NCBI GenBank assembly: GCA_963518955.1
Contig: CAUQKI010000020.1
Location: 1-26,096, forward strand
Direction of reading: 5' to 3'
DNA: 26,096 nt
Source: JABCPE02 sp963518955
Lineage (GTDB): Bacteria > Bacteroidota > Bacteroidia > Flavobacteriales > Weeksellaceae
Shown here: piece after piece, positions 15,310 through 24,611 of the stretch
How the letters are laid out: the number at the start of each line of letters is the position of its first letter
Numbering within the stretch: the stretch's first letter is position 1
The notes under the pieces: generated by a model
What the model was told of the DNA's origin: nothing
Seen by the model: only the letters and a program-made list of their open reading frames with translations
Database searches by the model: none
Made by a program: the position numbers and the translations under genes

Positions 15310-18300
15310 GTGAAAAAAGCGACTATACTAAAGGCGGCTCCTTTATTTTTCCTTTCATTATTCAGTGATAATGTATGGGCTCAGACAGAAAAAGAAACCA
15401 TAGAAAATAAGGAATTTACAATTCCTAATCCCACTCGTTATGAGGCGTTTTATGACATTAAAACAGGGATGTATTATCTGTATCCCAAAATTGGGAATCT
15501 GGTGGTAGGAGGGCCGCTTACGATGACGCCTTTGCAGTATTCACAATATTTACAGAATAAAAATATCCGTGAATTTTTTCGTCAGAAGGCTGGCGAAGGG
15601 ACATATGCACAGATAGGTGACAAGGAAGAAGAAGCGAAGAAAAAATCGCTTTTGCCGAGTATCACGATTAGAAACCGAATTTTTGAAACTATTTTCGGCG
15701 GGAACAAGATAGAGCTTATTCCACAGGGGTATGCTACTTTTGACCTTGGTATTTTACATCAAAAAATAGATAATCCACTTATACTTCCTAATAACAGAAA
15801 ATCCTTTACGATAGATGTTCAGCAGAGGATAAATGTAGGAATAGTAGGGAAAGTAGGGGAAAACTTACAGCTGAGAGCCAACTATGATACCCAGAGCGGT
15901 TTTGCTTTTGAAAATAAAGTAAATCTTGTCTGGACAGGAACGGGAAGTTCTTGGAAAGATGCCCAAGATAAACTATCTAAAAAGCTAAATGACAGAAGCA
16001 GAGATGATGGCGAGGATAGAATCATCAAAAAAGTGGAGGTTGGGAATATCAACATGCCTCTTTCCACGAGCTTGATTAGAGGTTCAGAGTCTCTTTTTGG
16101 GATAAAGACAGAGTTTCAGCTTGGGAAAACTACGGGGACATTTGTATTTTCACAGCAGCAGGGCGAGGTGCAGACCGTAGTTGCGCAAAATGGAGGCGCT
16201 TCCAAGAGCTTTAAAATCAATGCAGTAGATTATGAGGATAACCAGCACTTTTTCATTGGGCAATATTTTAATAACCACTATGATGGAGCATTGTTACAAT
16301 ATCCTCTTATCAATTCTAAAATAGCGATTAACAGGATAGAAGTATGGGTGCTGGACCAAGGGTCTGGTGACCTCCAATCGCAGAAAACTATAGTGGGTGT
16401 CAGGGACTTAGGGGAAGGAGCTCATACAGTTTACCCTGATAACTCGGTGAATACGGTTTATCGAGATGTTACTAATTTGACAGGAATCCGTGATGTAACC
16501 ACAGCGTATAATTCCATTAAAAACCAATCTCTCTATGATGCGGCTACTGGAACCAACCAGCCATATCAGGAGGGAGAAAATTTTATTTTTAATAGAAGAG
16601 CCAGAAAACTTAGCGAAAGCGAGTTTAGGTATCATCCACAGCTGGGATATATTTCCCTAAATCAAAGATTAAATGATAATCAACTCCTTGCGGTATCTTT
16701 CTCATATACTGTAAATGGAGATGACTCTAAAGTATATAAAGTAGGGGAGTTTTCAGAAGATAATTCCTCAGTATTGATAACGAAATTGCTTAAACCCAAT
16801 ACCGTTACCAAAACCACATCTCCTATGTGGGATCTCATGATGAAGAACATCTATCCTCTGGATGGAACACAGATTTCTTCTCAAGATTTCTTCATGAATG
16901 TTTATTATCGTGACCCATCAAATGGTAAGGTCAGCTATCTACCAGGAACGGGCGTTCAGGATATTAACTTGCTGAAATTGTTCAACTGGGATAGACTAAA
17001 TTCTAATGGAGACTTACAGCAGGATGGAGATGGACAGTTTGACTTCGTCCCAGGGCTGACTATTGATGAGAATAATGGTAAACTGATATTTACTAAAACA
17101 CAGCCGTTTGGTAAGTATATAGAAAATGTTTTGGGAGGACACGACCCTAAATTTGTCTTTTCGGATTTATATACACAGCTGAAATCTGTGGCTACACAGG
17201 CTAATTTGGCTCAAAGATATACATTAGAAGGGAGATTTAAAGGCTCTGGAGCTCAGGGAATTGCCCTCGGTGCGGTAAATATTCCGAAAGGCTCTGTGAA
17301 AGTAACTTCCAATGGGGTAGAACTCGTGGAAGGAGTAGACTACACGGTGGACTATTTGCTGGGAACGGTCACGATTATCAATGAAATGATTAAACAATCT
17401 GGGCAGGCTATCAGTGTGAGTCTGGAAAACCAGTTGGCGTTTAATACACAGAAAAAAAGGTTCATTGGGCTTAATTTAGAAAGGAAAATCAGTGATAATT
17501 TCCTCATCGGAGCTACGATGGTTAATTACAGAGAAACGCCTTTGACCCATAAAGTCCAGCTCGGGCAGGAAGCAGTGAATAACACAATGCTTGGAATGAA
17601 TATAGCCTATAATAACGAGGCTCCGTTCCTTACGAGATTGACAAACAAAATCCCGCTCATTAGCACAGATACAAAATCTAATATCAGTTTTCGAGCGGAG
17701 GCGGCTTACCTTATCCCAGGTGAGAATAACAATATGCAAAATCAATCTTATATAGATGATTTTGAGCAGGCTACTTCTCGTATTTCTTTGAAAGAGCCTT
17801 CTATGTGGAGTTTGGCTTCTAAACCAGAGCAAAATACGAGCGACCCTGTATTTAATACAGCTGGTTTAAGTAATAACTTGGCTTATGGCTACGGAAGGGG
17901 GCTTATTTCTTGGTATAATATAGACCCTAGATTCTACGGAGTAGGCGGGTCTGCACCTAATGGAGTAAGTGCGCAGAGCTTGTCCAACCACGCCTCACGA
18001 AGAGTGCATCAGGGGGAATTATACACGATAAAAGACTATGTAGCAGGAGAGGAGAGCTTCCTGAATACTTTTGATATTTCATACTATCCGACAGAAAGAG
18101 GGCCTTATAACTTTAATCCATCAGAAACTACACAAGATAGATGGGGAGGACTTATGCGGTCAATTTCTGTTTCTAACTTTGTAAATTCTAATATAGAATA
18201 TGTAGAGTTCTGGATGATGGATCCGTATGCAGATGGTGGAACATTGGGAACAAATCCTAAGCTATTGCTGCATCTAGGGAATGTTTCTGAAGATGTCCTA

Positions 18301-21300
18301 AAAGATGGCGTTTTACAATACGAAAATGGACTTCCTACGAGTTCAGACCCAGCCAATGTTACGACTACCAACTGGGGTAATCAGCCTAAACAAGCACCTG
18401 TGCTCTATGCATTCTCATCAGAGGGAGCGGAGCGGTCTACGCAGGATTTAGGGTATGATGGACTTGATAATCAGTCGGAAGCAGCGAAATTCGGGACTTC
18501 GTTTGTAAATCCTGTGACTAATGCTGTAGACCCTGCGTCTGATGACTTCGTATTTCCTTTGTCTAATAAGTTCCAAGGCGCGCAGGCAGGCTCGCTGGTG
18601 GAACGATACAGATATTTTAGAAACCCAGATGGAAACTCGGAAGCCAATTCATTAGAAGTCGCTACGCAAACTCCTGATGCAGAAGATGTTAATAGAGATT
18701 TTAACCTTGATCAAAACGAAAGCTATAACCAGTATACAGTGAAGCTGGATAGAGCGAGTTTGGTTTTAGGACAAAATAATATAGTGGATGTAAAGGAGGT
18801 TTCCACAAGATTCCAAGACGGAAGGTCTGGAACTAATAAATGGTATCTTTTCCGTATTCCAGTAAGCCAGTTTGATACCACAGCAGGAGAGCGCAGTACA
18901 GATGTGCTGAACAATGTTCGTTTCATGAGAATGGTTCTTACAGGTTTTGATGAGACTACTACGCTTAGGTTTGGAAGCTTGGATTTGGTTCGTTCCGATT
19001 GGAGAAGATACACCAAACCACTCGCTGTAGATGCTACCACGAACGAAGGTTTTGGAACGGTAAATACAGATAATCTAGAAATAGGAAGTGTAAACTTGGA
19101 AGAGAACGGACAAGGAACGCCTCCATATGTGCTGCCTCCTGGAATAGACCGAGAGGTTTTGAGTGGAACAGCAGGAACACAGAGACAAAATGAAGGCTCT
19201 CTTTACATGAAAGTAACGGGGCTGAGTAATGATGCTCGTGGGGTGTTTAAGAATACCACATTAGATTTGCGTAGGTATGAAAAGCTGGAAATGTTTGTTC
19301 ATGCCCAAGATTTGAAAAATCTGACCTCTACAGCCCTCGATGATAAAACCAAGTTCTTTATCCGTTTCGGTAGTGATGCTACGGATAACTACTATGAATA
19401 CGAGGCTTCCCTTAAATATACTTCCTCTAACAGCAGAACACCTTATGAAATCTGGCCTTCAGAAAATATGGTAAGTCTGGAATTAACGGAACTAACGGCT
19501 ATTAAAGGAAGAAGAGATAAAAATGGAGCTCCTGCCGATACTAGATATACAGACGGAAGCTATGGCGATGCCAATAAAAAGATTTATGTAAAAGGTCGCC
19601 CAAGTATAGGGAATATCAATACCATAGTATTAGGGGTAAGAAACCAAGATGCATCTAGTGTGTCCAAAGATGTTTTGCTTTGGATAAATGAAATCCGTGC
19701 TTCTGGAATTAAAAACCAAGGAGGATATGCAGTAAATGCTAATTTGACATTCAATTTAGGGGATTTTGCGATGGTTAATGCCAGCGGGTCTGTATCTACG
19801 GTTGGTTTCGGGACTATTGTCCAAAAACCATCAGAAAGGTCACAAACGGACAATTCTACCTTACACATCAGTACTACGGTGAATTTGGATAAATTCTTAC
19901 CAGAGAAAATAGGAATGAAAATTCCGTTTAACTATTCCTATACACAGAGCATAGAAGACCCTAAATATAATCCGCTGGATAATGATGTAGAGCTGAAAAA
20001 CAGCCCAATAAGAGACCAGCTGAAAAAAATAGTGAGAACCTACTCTCAGCAGAGAAGTATAGGTGTGGTCAATATGCAGAAACAGAGAATGAACTCTGAG
20101 AAGAAATCCAAATTCTACGATGTAGAAAACCTTTCCCTTACGGCTGTCTATAATGATGATTTTTATAGAGATGTCTATACAACTAAAAATTATCGCCAGT
20201 ATTTCAAGGGGTATTTGGATTATAATTTTAATTTTAAACCTTGGGTGATACGGCCGTTTAATAAGTTGATAAGCGACACATCCAAAGCGGCTAAATACCT
20301 AAACTGGATAAAAGAAGTTAATTTTAACCCAATTCCTACTCGATTGTCTTTCAGAGCGGAGCTGGACAGAACATATAGTGAGCTGCAGTATAGAAATATA
20401 GATGCGCTGCTGACAGGTACTCCAGGGGATGATTTCCAAGTGATAAAGGGAAGAACTTTCTATTTCGGATGGCAGTATAATCTTGGATTTAATTTTACTA
20501 AATCCCTGAAATTGGATATCAATTCCTATACCCGAACACTCAATGACCATATTTCTGTAAATGGAATGAATAACCGCTCTATTTTTAGGGATTTGTTCCG
20601 TGCAGGAAGACCTGTTTTGTATAACCATAAAGTACAGCTTAATTATAAGTTGCCGTTTGAGCATTTCCCATATTTAGATTTCATCAATGCGGAGGTGGGA
20701 TATGGCTTCCAGTATAACTGGTCGGCTCGCTCTACGGTTCTTTCTCAGCAGGATTTAGGGAATTTAGCCCAAAATAATAACAATACCGTGGTGGCGGCTT
20801 CTGTGGATATTCCGAGTTTATTCTCTAAATTTAAGTATTTCCAAAAATTAGAAAATACGATGCAGCTGAGAAGAGCAGAGATAGAGGCAATGGAAAAAAC
20901 CAATGCAGAGACAGCCACTAGAAAAAATAATGAAAATAGAATCACTACGCTGAAAAATAGGCTGACTCCATTACAAGCTGTTCTTTATGGAATTACATCT
21001 TCGATCAAGCAGGTGGATTTTAACTATAATGAAACCAATGGAACCTCTCTCCCAGGGATACTTTCATCTCCGAATTTCTATGGATATGGACAGGGGATAG
21101 GAGGGCCTACATATGAATTCTTGCTTGGTTCTCAGGCGGATATTCGTAGGGTAATGATAGAGCGTGGCTGGGTAACAGGTTCGGACTTGATGACAGAATC
21201 CTATGTGCAGATGCAGACTAAGGCTATCACAGGAAGCATCCAAATTCAGCCGATGAATGATTTGAAGATAGACCTAAATTTCCTTAAAAATTATTCAAGT

Positions 21301-22329
21301 TCATTGACTCATAGCGGGTATAATATATTGACAAACAATAGATTGTCTTTTGCAAACGAGATTATAGCTTTCTCTCATACAGATATATTGATGGGGACTT
21401 CTTTCAAAGATGGCGGACAGCTTTATATGAATATGGTAGAGAATGCACGAGTTTTGTCTAGAAGTATGCCTGGAATTTTGGGAGCTGATGGCTTTGTGGA
21501 AGGCTATGGTTTAGGAAATTCATACATCTTAATTCCTGCATTCAAGGCAGCGGTTGGAGGTAAGAATCTAAGCAAAGAAAACCCTACGAAATCCAAATTC
21601 CCGCTTCCTAACTGGCAGATTATCTATTCAGGATTGAAAAATATCCCGATGCTCAATAGACATTTCTCTAAAATAGACATATTACATGGCTATAAGGCTA
21701 CATACACTGTGGCAGGGATACAGTCTAGCTCAGATTATTATAACTATGAGGTTAGCAAAAACACGCCGATGCCTTCATCAGACAAGGATAGAAATGGCAA
21801 CTTCCTAAATCCGTATGTATTCTCTCAGGTAGGCTATGTGGAGGAGTTTTCGCCGCTTATCGGGGCTGATGTTACCATGAGGAATAATATGCAGTTCAGA
21901 GCGATGTATAACAAGAATAGAGCCTATGTACTAGGACTTCAGAATTATACGCTTTCGGAAGACTCTGGTTCTGAGTATATTGTAGGATTTGGGTATATTT
22001 TTAAAGATTTGAAATTTAAGATGAAGTTCAGAGGAAAACAAAGAACGATAAAGAGTGATTTGAATCTTAAATTTGATTTTTCATTAAGAGATAATAAAAC
22101 CCGAATAACCAATATTCTAGCCCAAGATTCACAGGTGACTGGAGGGCAGAGAGTTTTGGGAATAAATTTCTCGGCAGATTATAGTTTTACTCAAAATTTC
22201 CAAGTGAAATTCTTCTATAACCAGCTGGTTACCAAGTATAAGATTTCCACCGCTTATCCGTTATCAACTCTACGAGCTGGGCTTAGTTTTAACTTTACTT
22301 TTGGTGGAAGTAATAATAACAATAACTAA
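15310..22329 (+). CDS. sprA: SprA, outer-membrane translocon of the type IX secretion system
   Basis: A giant 2339-residue protein, close to the length known for Flavobacterium SprA. It is the outer-membrane channel through which T9SS cargo leaves the periplasm, and it is needed for gliding in motile relatives (established for the family). It starts with GTG at 15310 and a signal peptide ending VWAQ (about 1-25). The N-terminal third has repeated beta-rich segments such as NNRKSFTIDVQQRINVGIVGKV, followed by long barrel-forming strands throughout. The C-terminus is LRAGLSFNFTFGG plus five asparagines. A charged helical insert lies at about 1847-1890. No frameshift or premature stop is seen over 7 kb. 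It is co-transcribed with ruvA. In many flavobacteria gcvH follows; here a lipoprotein gene does. Confidence 0.96.
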   Translation: MKKATILKAAPLFFLSLFSDNVWAQTEKETIENKEFTIPNPTRYEAFYDIKTGMYYLYPKIGNLVVGGPLTMTPLQYSQYLQNKNIREFFRQKAGEGTYAQIGDKEEEAKKKSLLPSITIRNRIFETIFGGNKIELIPQGYATFDLGILHQKIDNPLILPNNRKSFTIDVQQRINVGIVGKVGENLQLRANYDTQSGFAFENKVNLVWTGTGSSWKDAQDKLSKKLNDRSRDDGEDRIIKKVEVGNINMPLSTSLIRGSESLFGIKTEFQLGKTTGTFVFSQQQGEVQTVVAQNGGASKSFKINAVDYEDNQHFFIGQYFNNHYDGALLQYPLINSKIAINRIEVWVLDQGSGDLQSQKTIVGVRDLGEGAHTVYPDNSVNTVYRDVTNLTGIRDVTTAYNSIKNQSLYDAATGTNQPYQEGENFIFNRRARKLSESEFRYHPQLGYISLNQRLNDNQLLAVSFSYTVNGDDSKVYKVGEFSEDNSSVLITKLLKPNTVTKTTSPMWDLMMKNIYPLDGTQISSQDFFMNVYYRDPSNGKVSYLPGTGVQDINLLKLFNWDRLNSNGDLQQDGDGQFDFVPGLTIDENNGKLIFTKTQPFGKYIENVLGGHDPKFVFSDLYTQLKSVATQANLAQRYTLEGRFKGSGAQGIALGAVNIPKGSVKVTSNGVELVEGVDYTVDYLLGTVTIINEMIKQSGQAISVSLENQLAFNTQKKRFIGLNLERKISDNFLIGATMVNYRETPLTHKVQLGQEAVNNTMLGMNIAYNNEAPFLTRLTNKIPLISTDTKSNISFRAEAAYLIPGENNNMQNQSYIDDFEQATSRISLKEPSMWSLASKPEQNTSDPVFNTAGLSNNLAYGYGRGLISWYNIDPRFYGVGGSAPNGVSAQSLSNHASRRVHQGELYTIKDYVAGEESFLNTFDISYYPTERGPYNFNPSETTQDRWGGLMRSISVSNFVNSNIEYVEFWMMDPYADGGTLGTNPKLLLHLGNVSEDVLKDGVLQYENGLPTSSDPANVTTTNWGNQPKQAPVLYAFSSEGAERSTQDLGYDGLDNQSEAAKFGTSFVNPVTNAVDPASDDFVFPLSNKFQGAQAGSLVERYRYFRNPDGNSEANSLEVATQTPDAEDVNRDFNLDQNESYNQYTVKLDRASLVLGQNNIVDVKEVSTRFQDGRSGTNKWYLFRIPVSQFDTTAGERSTDVLNNVRFMRMVLTGFDETTTLRFGSLDLVRSDWRRYTKPLAVDATTNEGFGTVNTDNLEIGSVNLEENGQGTPPYVLPPGIDREVLSGTAGTQRQNEGSLYMKVTGLSNDARGVFKNTTLDLRRYEKLEMFVHAQDLKNLTSTALDDKTKFFIRFGSDATDNYYEYEASLKYTSSNSRTPYEIWPSENMVSLELTELTAIKGRRDKNGAPADTRYTDGSYGDANKKIYVKGRPSIGNINTIVLGVRNQDASSVSKDVLLWINEIRASGIKNQGGYAVNANLTFNLGDFAMVNASGSVSTVGFGTIVQKPSERSQTDNSTLHISTTVNLDKFLPEKIGMKIPFNYSYTQSIEDPKYNPLDNDVELKNSPIRDQLKKIVRTYSQQRSIGVVNMQKQRMNSEKKSKFYDVENLSLTAVYNDDFYRDVYTTKNYRQYFKGYLDYNFNFKPWVIRPFNKLISDTSKAAKYLNWIKEVNFNPIPTRLSFRAELDRTYSELQYRNIDALLTGTPGDDFQVIKGRTFYFGWQYNLGFNFTKSLKLDINSYTRTLNDHISVNGMNNRSIFRDLFRAGRPVLYNHKVQLNYKLPFEHFPYLDFINAEVGYGFQYNWSARSTVLSQQDLGNLAQNNNNTVVAASVDIPSLFSKFKYFQKLENTMQLRRAEIEAMEKTNAETATRKNNENRITTLKNRLTPLQAVLYGITSSIKQVDFNYNETNGTSLPGILSSPNFYGYGQGIGGPTYEFLLGSQADIRRVMIERGWVTGSDLMTESYVQMQTKAITGSIQIQPMNDLKIDLNFLKNYSSSLTHSGYNILTNNRLSFANEIIAFSHTDILMGTSFKDGGQLYMNMVENARVLSRSMPGILGADGFVEGYGLGNSYILIPAFKAAVGGKNLSKENPTKSKFPLPNWQIIYSGLKNIPMLNRHFSKIDILHGYKATYTVAGIQSSSDYYNYEVSKNTPMPSSDKDRNGNFLNPYVFSQVGYVEEFSPLIGADVTMRNNMQFRAMYNKNRAYVLGLQNYTLSEDSGSEYIVGFGYIFKDLKFKMKFRGKQRTIKSDLNLKFDFSLRDNKTRITNILAQDSQVTGGQRVLGINFSADYSFTQNFQVKFFYNQLVTKYKISTAYPLSTLRAGLSFNFTFGGSNNNNN

Positions 22330-22350
22330 ATTTTTGTAAAATCTAAAAAT

Positions 22351-22800
22351 ATGAAAAAAGCCATAGTTTTATCAGGAATAGTGTTGTCAATGTTTTCATG
22401 TAACAGCCCAAAAAAGGAAGAAGTGAAAGAAGAAAAAGTAAATACAGAAGAAACTCAAGAGCCCTTGGTTGGTGCAGATAGAGATGAACATGGATGTATC
22501 ACTTCGGCAGGCTTTTCTTGGAGTGAATTACAGCAAACTTGTGTGCAGCTTTGGGAGGCTGGTGTCAGACTAGACCCTGTCGAAGTGAAAGAAGGAGATG
22601 TAGTCATCAGCGCATTTGTTTTGTTTAATAAAGATGAATCCAAAGCTGAGGTTATCCTTCCTAAAAAAGAAGGTTCGGTTATTTTAGACAAAAAATCAGA
22701 AAATCTTTACGAAAAAGGTGAATACTTGTATGATGATAAGGAAGGCACACTTTCCATCAATGGAAAAGTAGCCTATAAGGAAGAAAGCAAAAAGAATTAA
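22351..22800 (+). CDS. Putative surface-exposed lipoprotein of unknown function
   Basis: A 149-residue protein with a signal peptide and lipobox LSMFSC, lipidated at C17. After the cysteine comes NSPKKEEVKEE, a lysine followed by acidic residues, resembling the lipoprotein export signal described for surface lipoproteins in Bacteroidota. Next is an acidic linker, then a compact region with C49 and C64 (GCITSAGFSW...TC), possibly a disulfide, and a beta-rich C-terminal domain (about 78-145). I do not recognise the family. It begins 21 nt after the sprA stop and 12 nt before the next gene, so it is likely read in the same transcript. Start is preceded by A-rich sequence. Confidence 0.7.
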   Translation: MKKAIVLSGIVLSMFSCNSPKKEEVKEEKVNTEETQEPLVGADRDEHGCITSAGFSWSELQQTCVQLWEAGVRLDPVEVKEGDVVISAFVLFNKDESKAEVILPKKEGSVILDKKSENLYEKGEYLYDDKEGTLSINGKVAYKEESKKN

Positions 22801-22812
22801 ACATACAAAAAT

Positions 22813-23082
22813 ATGGAAAAATATCTGAACATCTTAGGATGGATAGCAGTAGCAATTACATTATATATGGAAGTTTCTTATTTTTATCAGGTGATATCTG
22901 ATTATGGTTCATTTGGATTTCGTTTTCATTTTGATACTATTTTGTTACTTATGAATAATATGCTGTGGGTGGGGCATGGCTTTTTTAAAAACAAAAAAGA
23001 CTGGCCGCTTATTATCGCAAATGGTTTTGTAATTGTTATGGTGTTGGTGCAGCTTGTTTATTCTATTGTGGGAGGATTTTGA
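22813..23082 (+). CDS. Degenerate SemiSWEET-like (PQ-loop) membrane protein
   Basis: An 89-residue three-helix protein (about 7-27, 41-58, 66-86) clearly related to the next gene: both open MEK(Y/F)LNILGW(I/V)A and share LWVG(H/Y)GF, KKD.P and an AN motif. Compared with that copy it has Y25 where the PQ-loop proline should be (SYFYQ against SYIPQ) and lacks TPG after A69-N70. W52 and N70, corresponding to the sugar-site Trp/Asn of SemiSWEETs, remain. Either a partner subunit for a heterodimer or a copy losing function. It follows the lipoprotein gene by 12 nt. Confidence 0.65.
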   Translation: MEKYLNILGWIAVAITLYMEVSYFYQVISDYGSFGFRFHFDTILLLMNNMLWVGHGFFKNKKDWPLIIANGFVIVMVLVQLVYSIVGGF

Positions 23083-23138
23083 ATTTTATTGTGTAAAATG
23101 TTTTATGATTAGATTGATTAGAATTAATAGTTTAAAAT

Positions 23139-23170
23139 AGCGGAGGTTATAAATCTCTGCTGTTTTTTTT
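23139..23170 (+). terminator. Intrinsic terminator between the SemiSWEET-like genes
   Basis: AGCGGAG (23139-23145) pairs with CTCTGCT (23155-23161), with one G-U pair, followed by G and a run of T. It separates the sprA-side transcript from the second SemiSWEET-like gene. Confidence 0.65.
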
Positions 23171-23174
23171 ATTA

Positions 23175-23201
23175 TTTGCATAAAAAAAATTTATAATTTT
23201 G
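23175..23201 (+). promoter_or_regulatory. Possible promoter of the second SemiSWEET-like gene
   Basis: TTTG (23175-23178) and TAATTTTG (23194-23201), the latter a perfect -7 match. The 15-nt spacer is shorter than usual. The ATG is 35 nt downstream. Confidence 0.4.
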
Positions 23202-23236
23202 GTTAAATAAAAATCAACAATTAAATTTTAAATATT

Positions 23237-23494
23237 ATGGAAAAATTCTTAAATATTTTGGGATGGGTAGCCACAGGAACAGCAATGCTTATGTATGTTT
23301 CTTATATTCCACAGATTACTTCCAATCTACAAGGAATGAAGGGCGATTTTCTTCAGCCTTTTGTGGCAGGGATTAACTGCACACTATGGGTAGGTTATGG
23401 ATTTTTGAAATCTAAAAAAGATTTGCCTATAATCGTGGCGAATACACCTGGTATTATTTTTGGCTTTACGGCGGCTTTTACGGCTATTATGTAA
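23237..23494 (+). CDS. SemiSWEET-family (PQ-loop) transporter
   Basis: An 85-residue protein with three membrane helices, the half-unit of SWEET sugar carriers, which works as a homodimer allowing facilitated diffusion. It shows the PQ motif P25-Q26 in YVSYIPQI, W51 in INCTLWVGYGF and N69 in VANTPGIIFG. The GMKGDFLQPFVAGINCTLW stretch fits a bacterial subgroup common in Firmicutes and Bacteroidota whose substrate is not established. It has its own terminator and promoter upstream and is convergent with aroB; no clear terminator is seen in the 67-nt gap. Confidence 0.85.
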   Translation: MEKFLNILGWVATGTAMLMYVSYIPQITSNLQGMKGDFLQPFVAGINCTLWVGYGFLKSKKDLPIIVANTPGIIFGFTAAFTAIM

Positions 23495-23561
23495 AAATTA
23501 GAAAGTATTTATTTCAAAAATAGATTTTTAGATTTTATGTTAAACTATTCTTGATTATTTT

Positions 23562-24605
23562 TTATAATCCACTTCGGTAGAAATCCAGCGCAGAAATAAT
23601 GTTTTCAAGCGGAACATTTTGGTTGTGATTTCCCTTGCCGATGCCTTCTATCAGCGAGAAACTAATGTTTCCATGCTGATTTTTTTTGTCCTGATACATC
23701 AGCGTAATGATTTCCTCATCACTGAAATTAGAAATATCCATAGGTGGGAAAAATCGCACAAGATTTTCTATAATATGGCGCGCTGTGTCCAGAGAAATCA
23801 GCTGCTGCAAATAGGAAATATAAGTTTCACAAATCATCCCAAGTGCGACTGCTTCGCCGTGGAGCAGAGGAGTTCCCTCTCTCAAAAAAAGGCTTTCTAT
23901 GGCGTGTCCTATCGTATGCCCGAAGTTTAGAATTTTTCGGATATGTTTCTCGTGGAAGTCTTCCTGCACGATTTTTTGTTTAATCTCGGCGCTTTGTAAT
24001 AGATATGGCGCAATTTTCTCTGCAGAAAGTTCATTTTCAATAGAAATCAGCTCAAGCCAATGTTCTCCATCAGCGACGAGACCATGTTTCAGCATTTCCG
24101 CAAAGCCAGATTTCAGCTGAGGAAAGGGTAGTGTGCGGAGATAATCAGCAAAAAGGAAAATTTGCTTCGGCTCTGCAAAAGTTCCGATTAGATTTTTAAA
24201 AAACAAATGGTCTATGCCTGTTTTACCGCCCACAGCAGCATCTGCCATTGCCAGCAGAGTGGTAGGAAGGTAAACGAAAGGAATTCCTCTTTTATAAGTG
24301 GAGGCCACAAAGCCGCCAATATCCGTGACAACACCTCCGCCAAGACAGATGAGCAGACTATGTCTGTCGGCATTGAATTCCGTAAGGATTTCCCAAAGCT
24401 GCACGGCGGTGTTTATGTTCTTGCTCTGCTCTCCTTCCTCTATCTCTATAATCTCAAAGGGCGCCGTAGTTTCTAAATTGCCCAAGAGGGTAGGAAGGCA
24501 GTATTCATGTGTGTTTTCATCCACCAAGATAAAAATTTTGCTGGGATTTTGGTGCTGTATAAAAAAATTGAGTTCGGTGAAATCTTGGTCAAGGATTTTT
24601 ATCAT
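23562..24605 (-). CDS. aroB: 3-dehydroquinate synthase
   Basis: Second step of the shikimate pathway: cyclises DAHP to 3-dehydroquinate using NAD+ and a divalent metal. The 347-residue protein has the NAD-binding GGGVVTDIGGF (89-99), PTTLLAMADAAVGGKTG (114-130), KNLIG (137-141), and metal ligands E170 (GFAEMLKHG), H230 (LNFGHTIGHAIE) and H249 (LLHGEAVALG). All expected residues are present. It is the downstream gene of an era-aroB pair, with a 6-nt gap between era's stop and its ATG, so it is likely co-transcribed. No other aromatic-pathway genes are nearby. Confidence 0.96.
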   Translation of the reverse strand: MIKILDQDFTELNFFIQHQNPSKIFILVDENTHEYCLPTLLGNLETTAPFEIIEIEEGEQSKNINTAVQLWEILTEFNADRHSLLICLGGGVVTDIGGFVASTYKRGIPFVYLPTTLLAMADAAVGGKTGIDHLFFKNLIGTFAEPKQIFLFADYLRTLPFPQLKSGFAEMLKHGLVADGEHWLELISIENELSAEKIAPYLLQSAEIKQKIVQEDFHEKHIRKILNFGHTIGHAIESLFLREGTPLLHGEAVALGMICETYISYLQQLISLDTARHIIENLVRFFPPMDISNFSDEEIITLMYQDKKNQHGNISFSLIEGIGKGNHNQNVPLENIISALDFYRSGL

Positions 24606-24611
24606 CTTCTG

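Noticed and set aside
15310..22329. sprA as a T9SS cargo protein with a C-terminal sorting domain
   Set aside because: The C-terminus is a barrel strand plus asparagines; there is no sorting domain, and the protein is the translocon itself.
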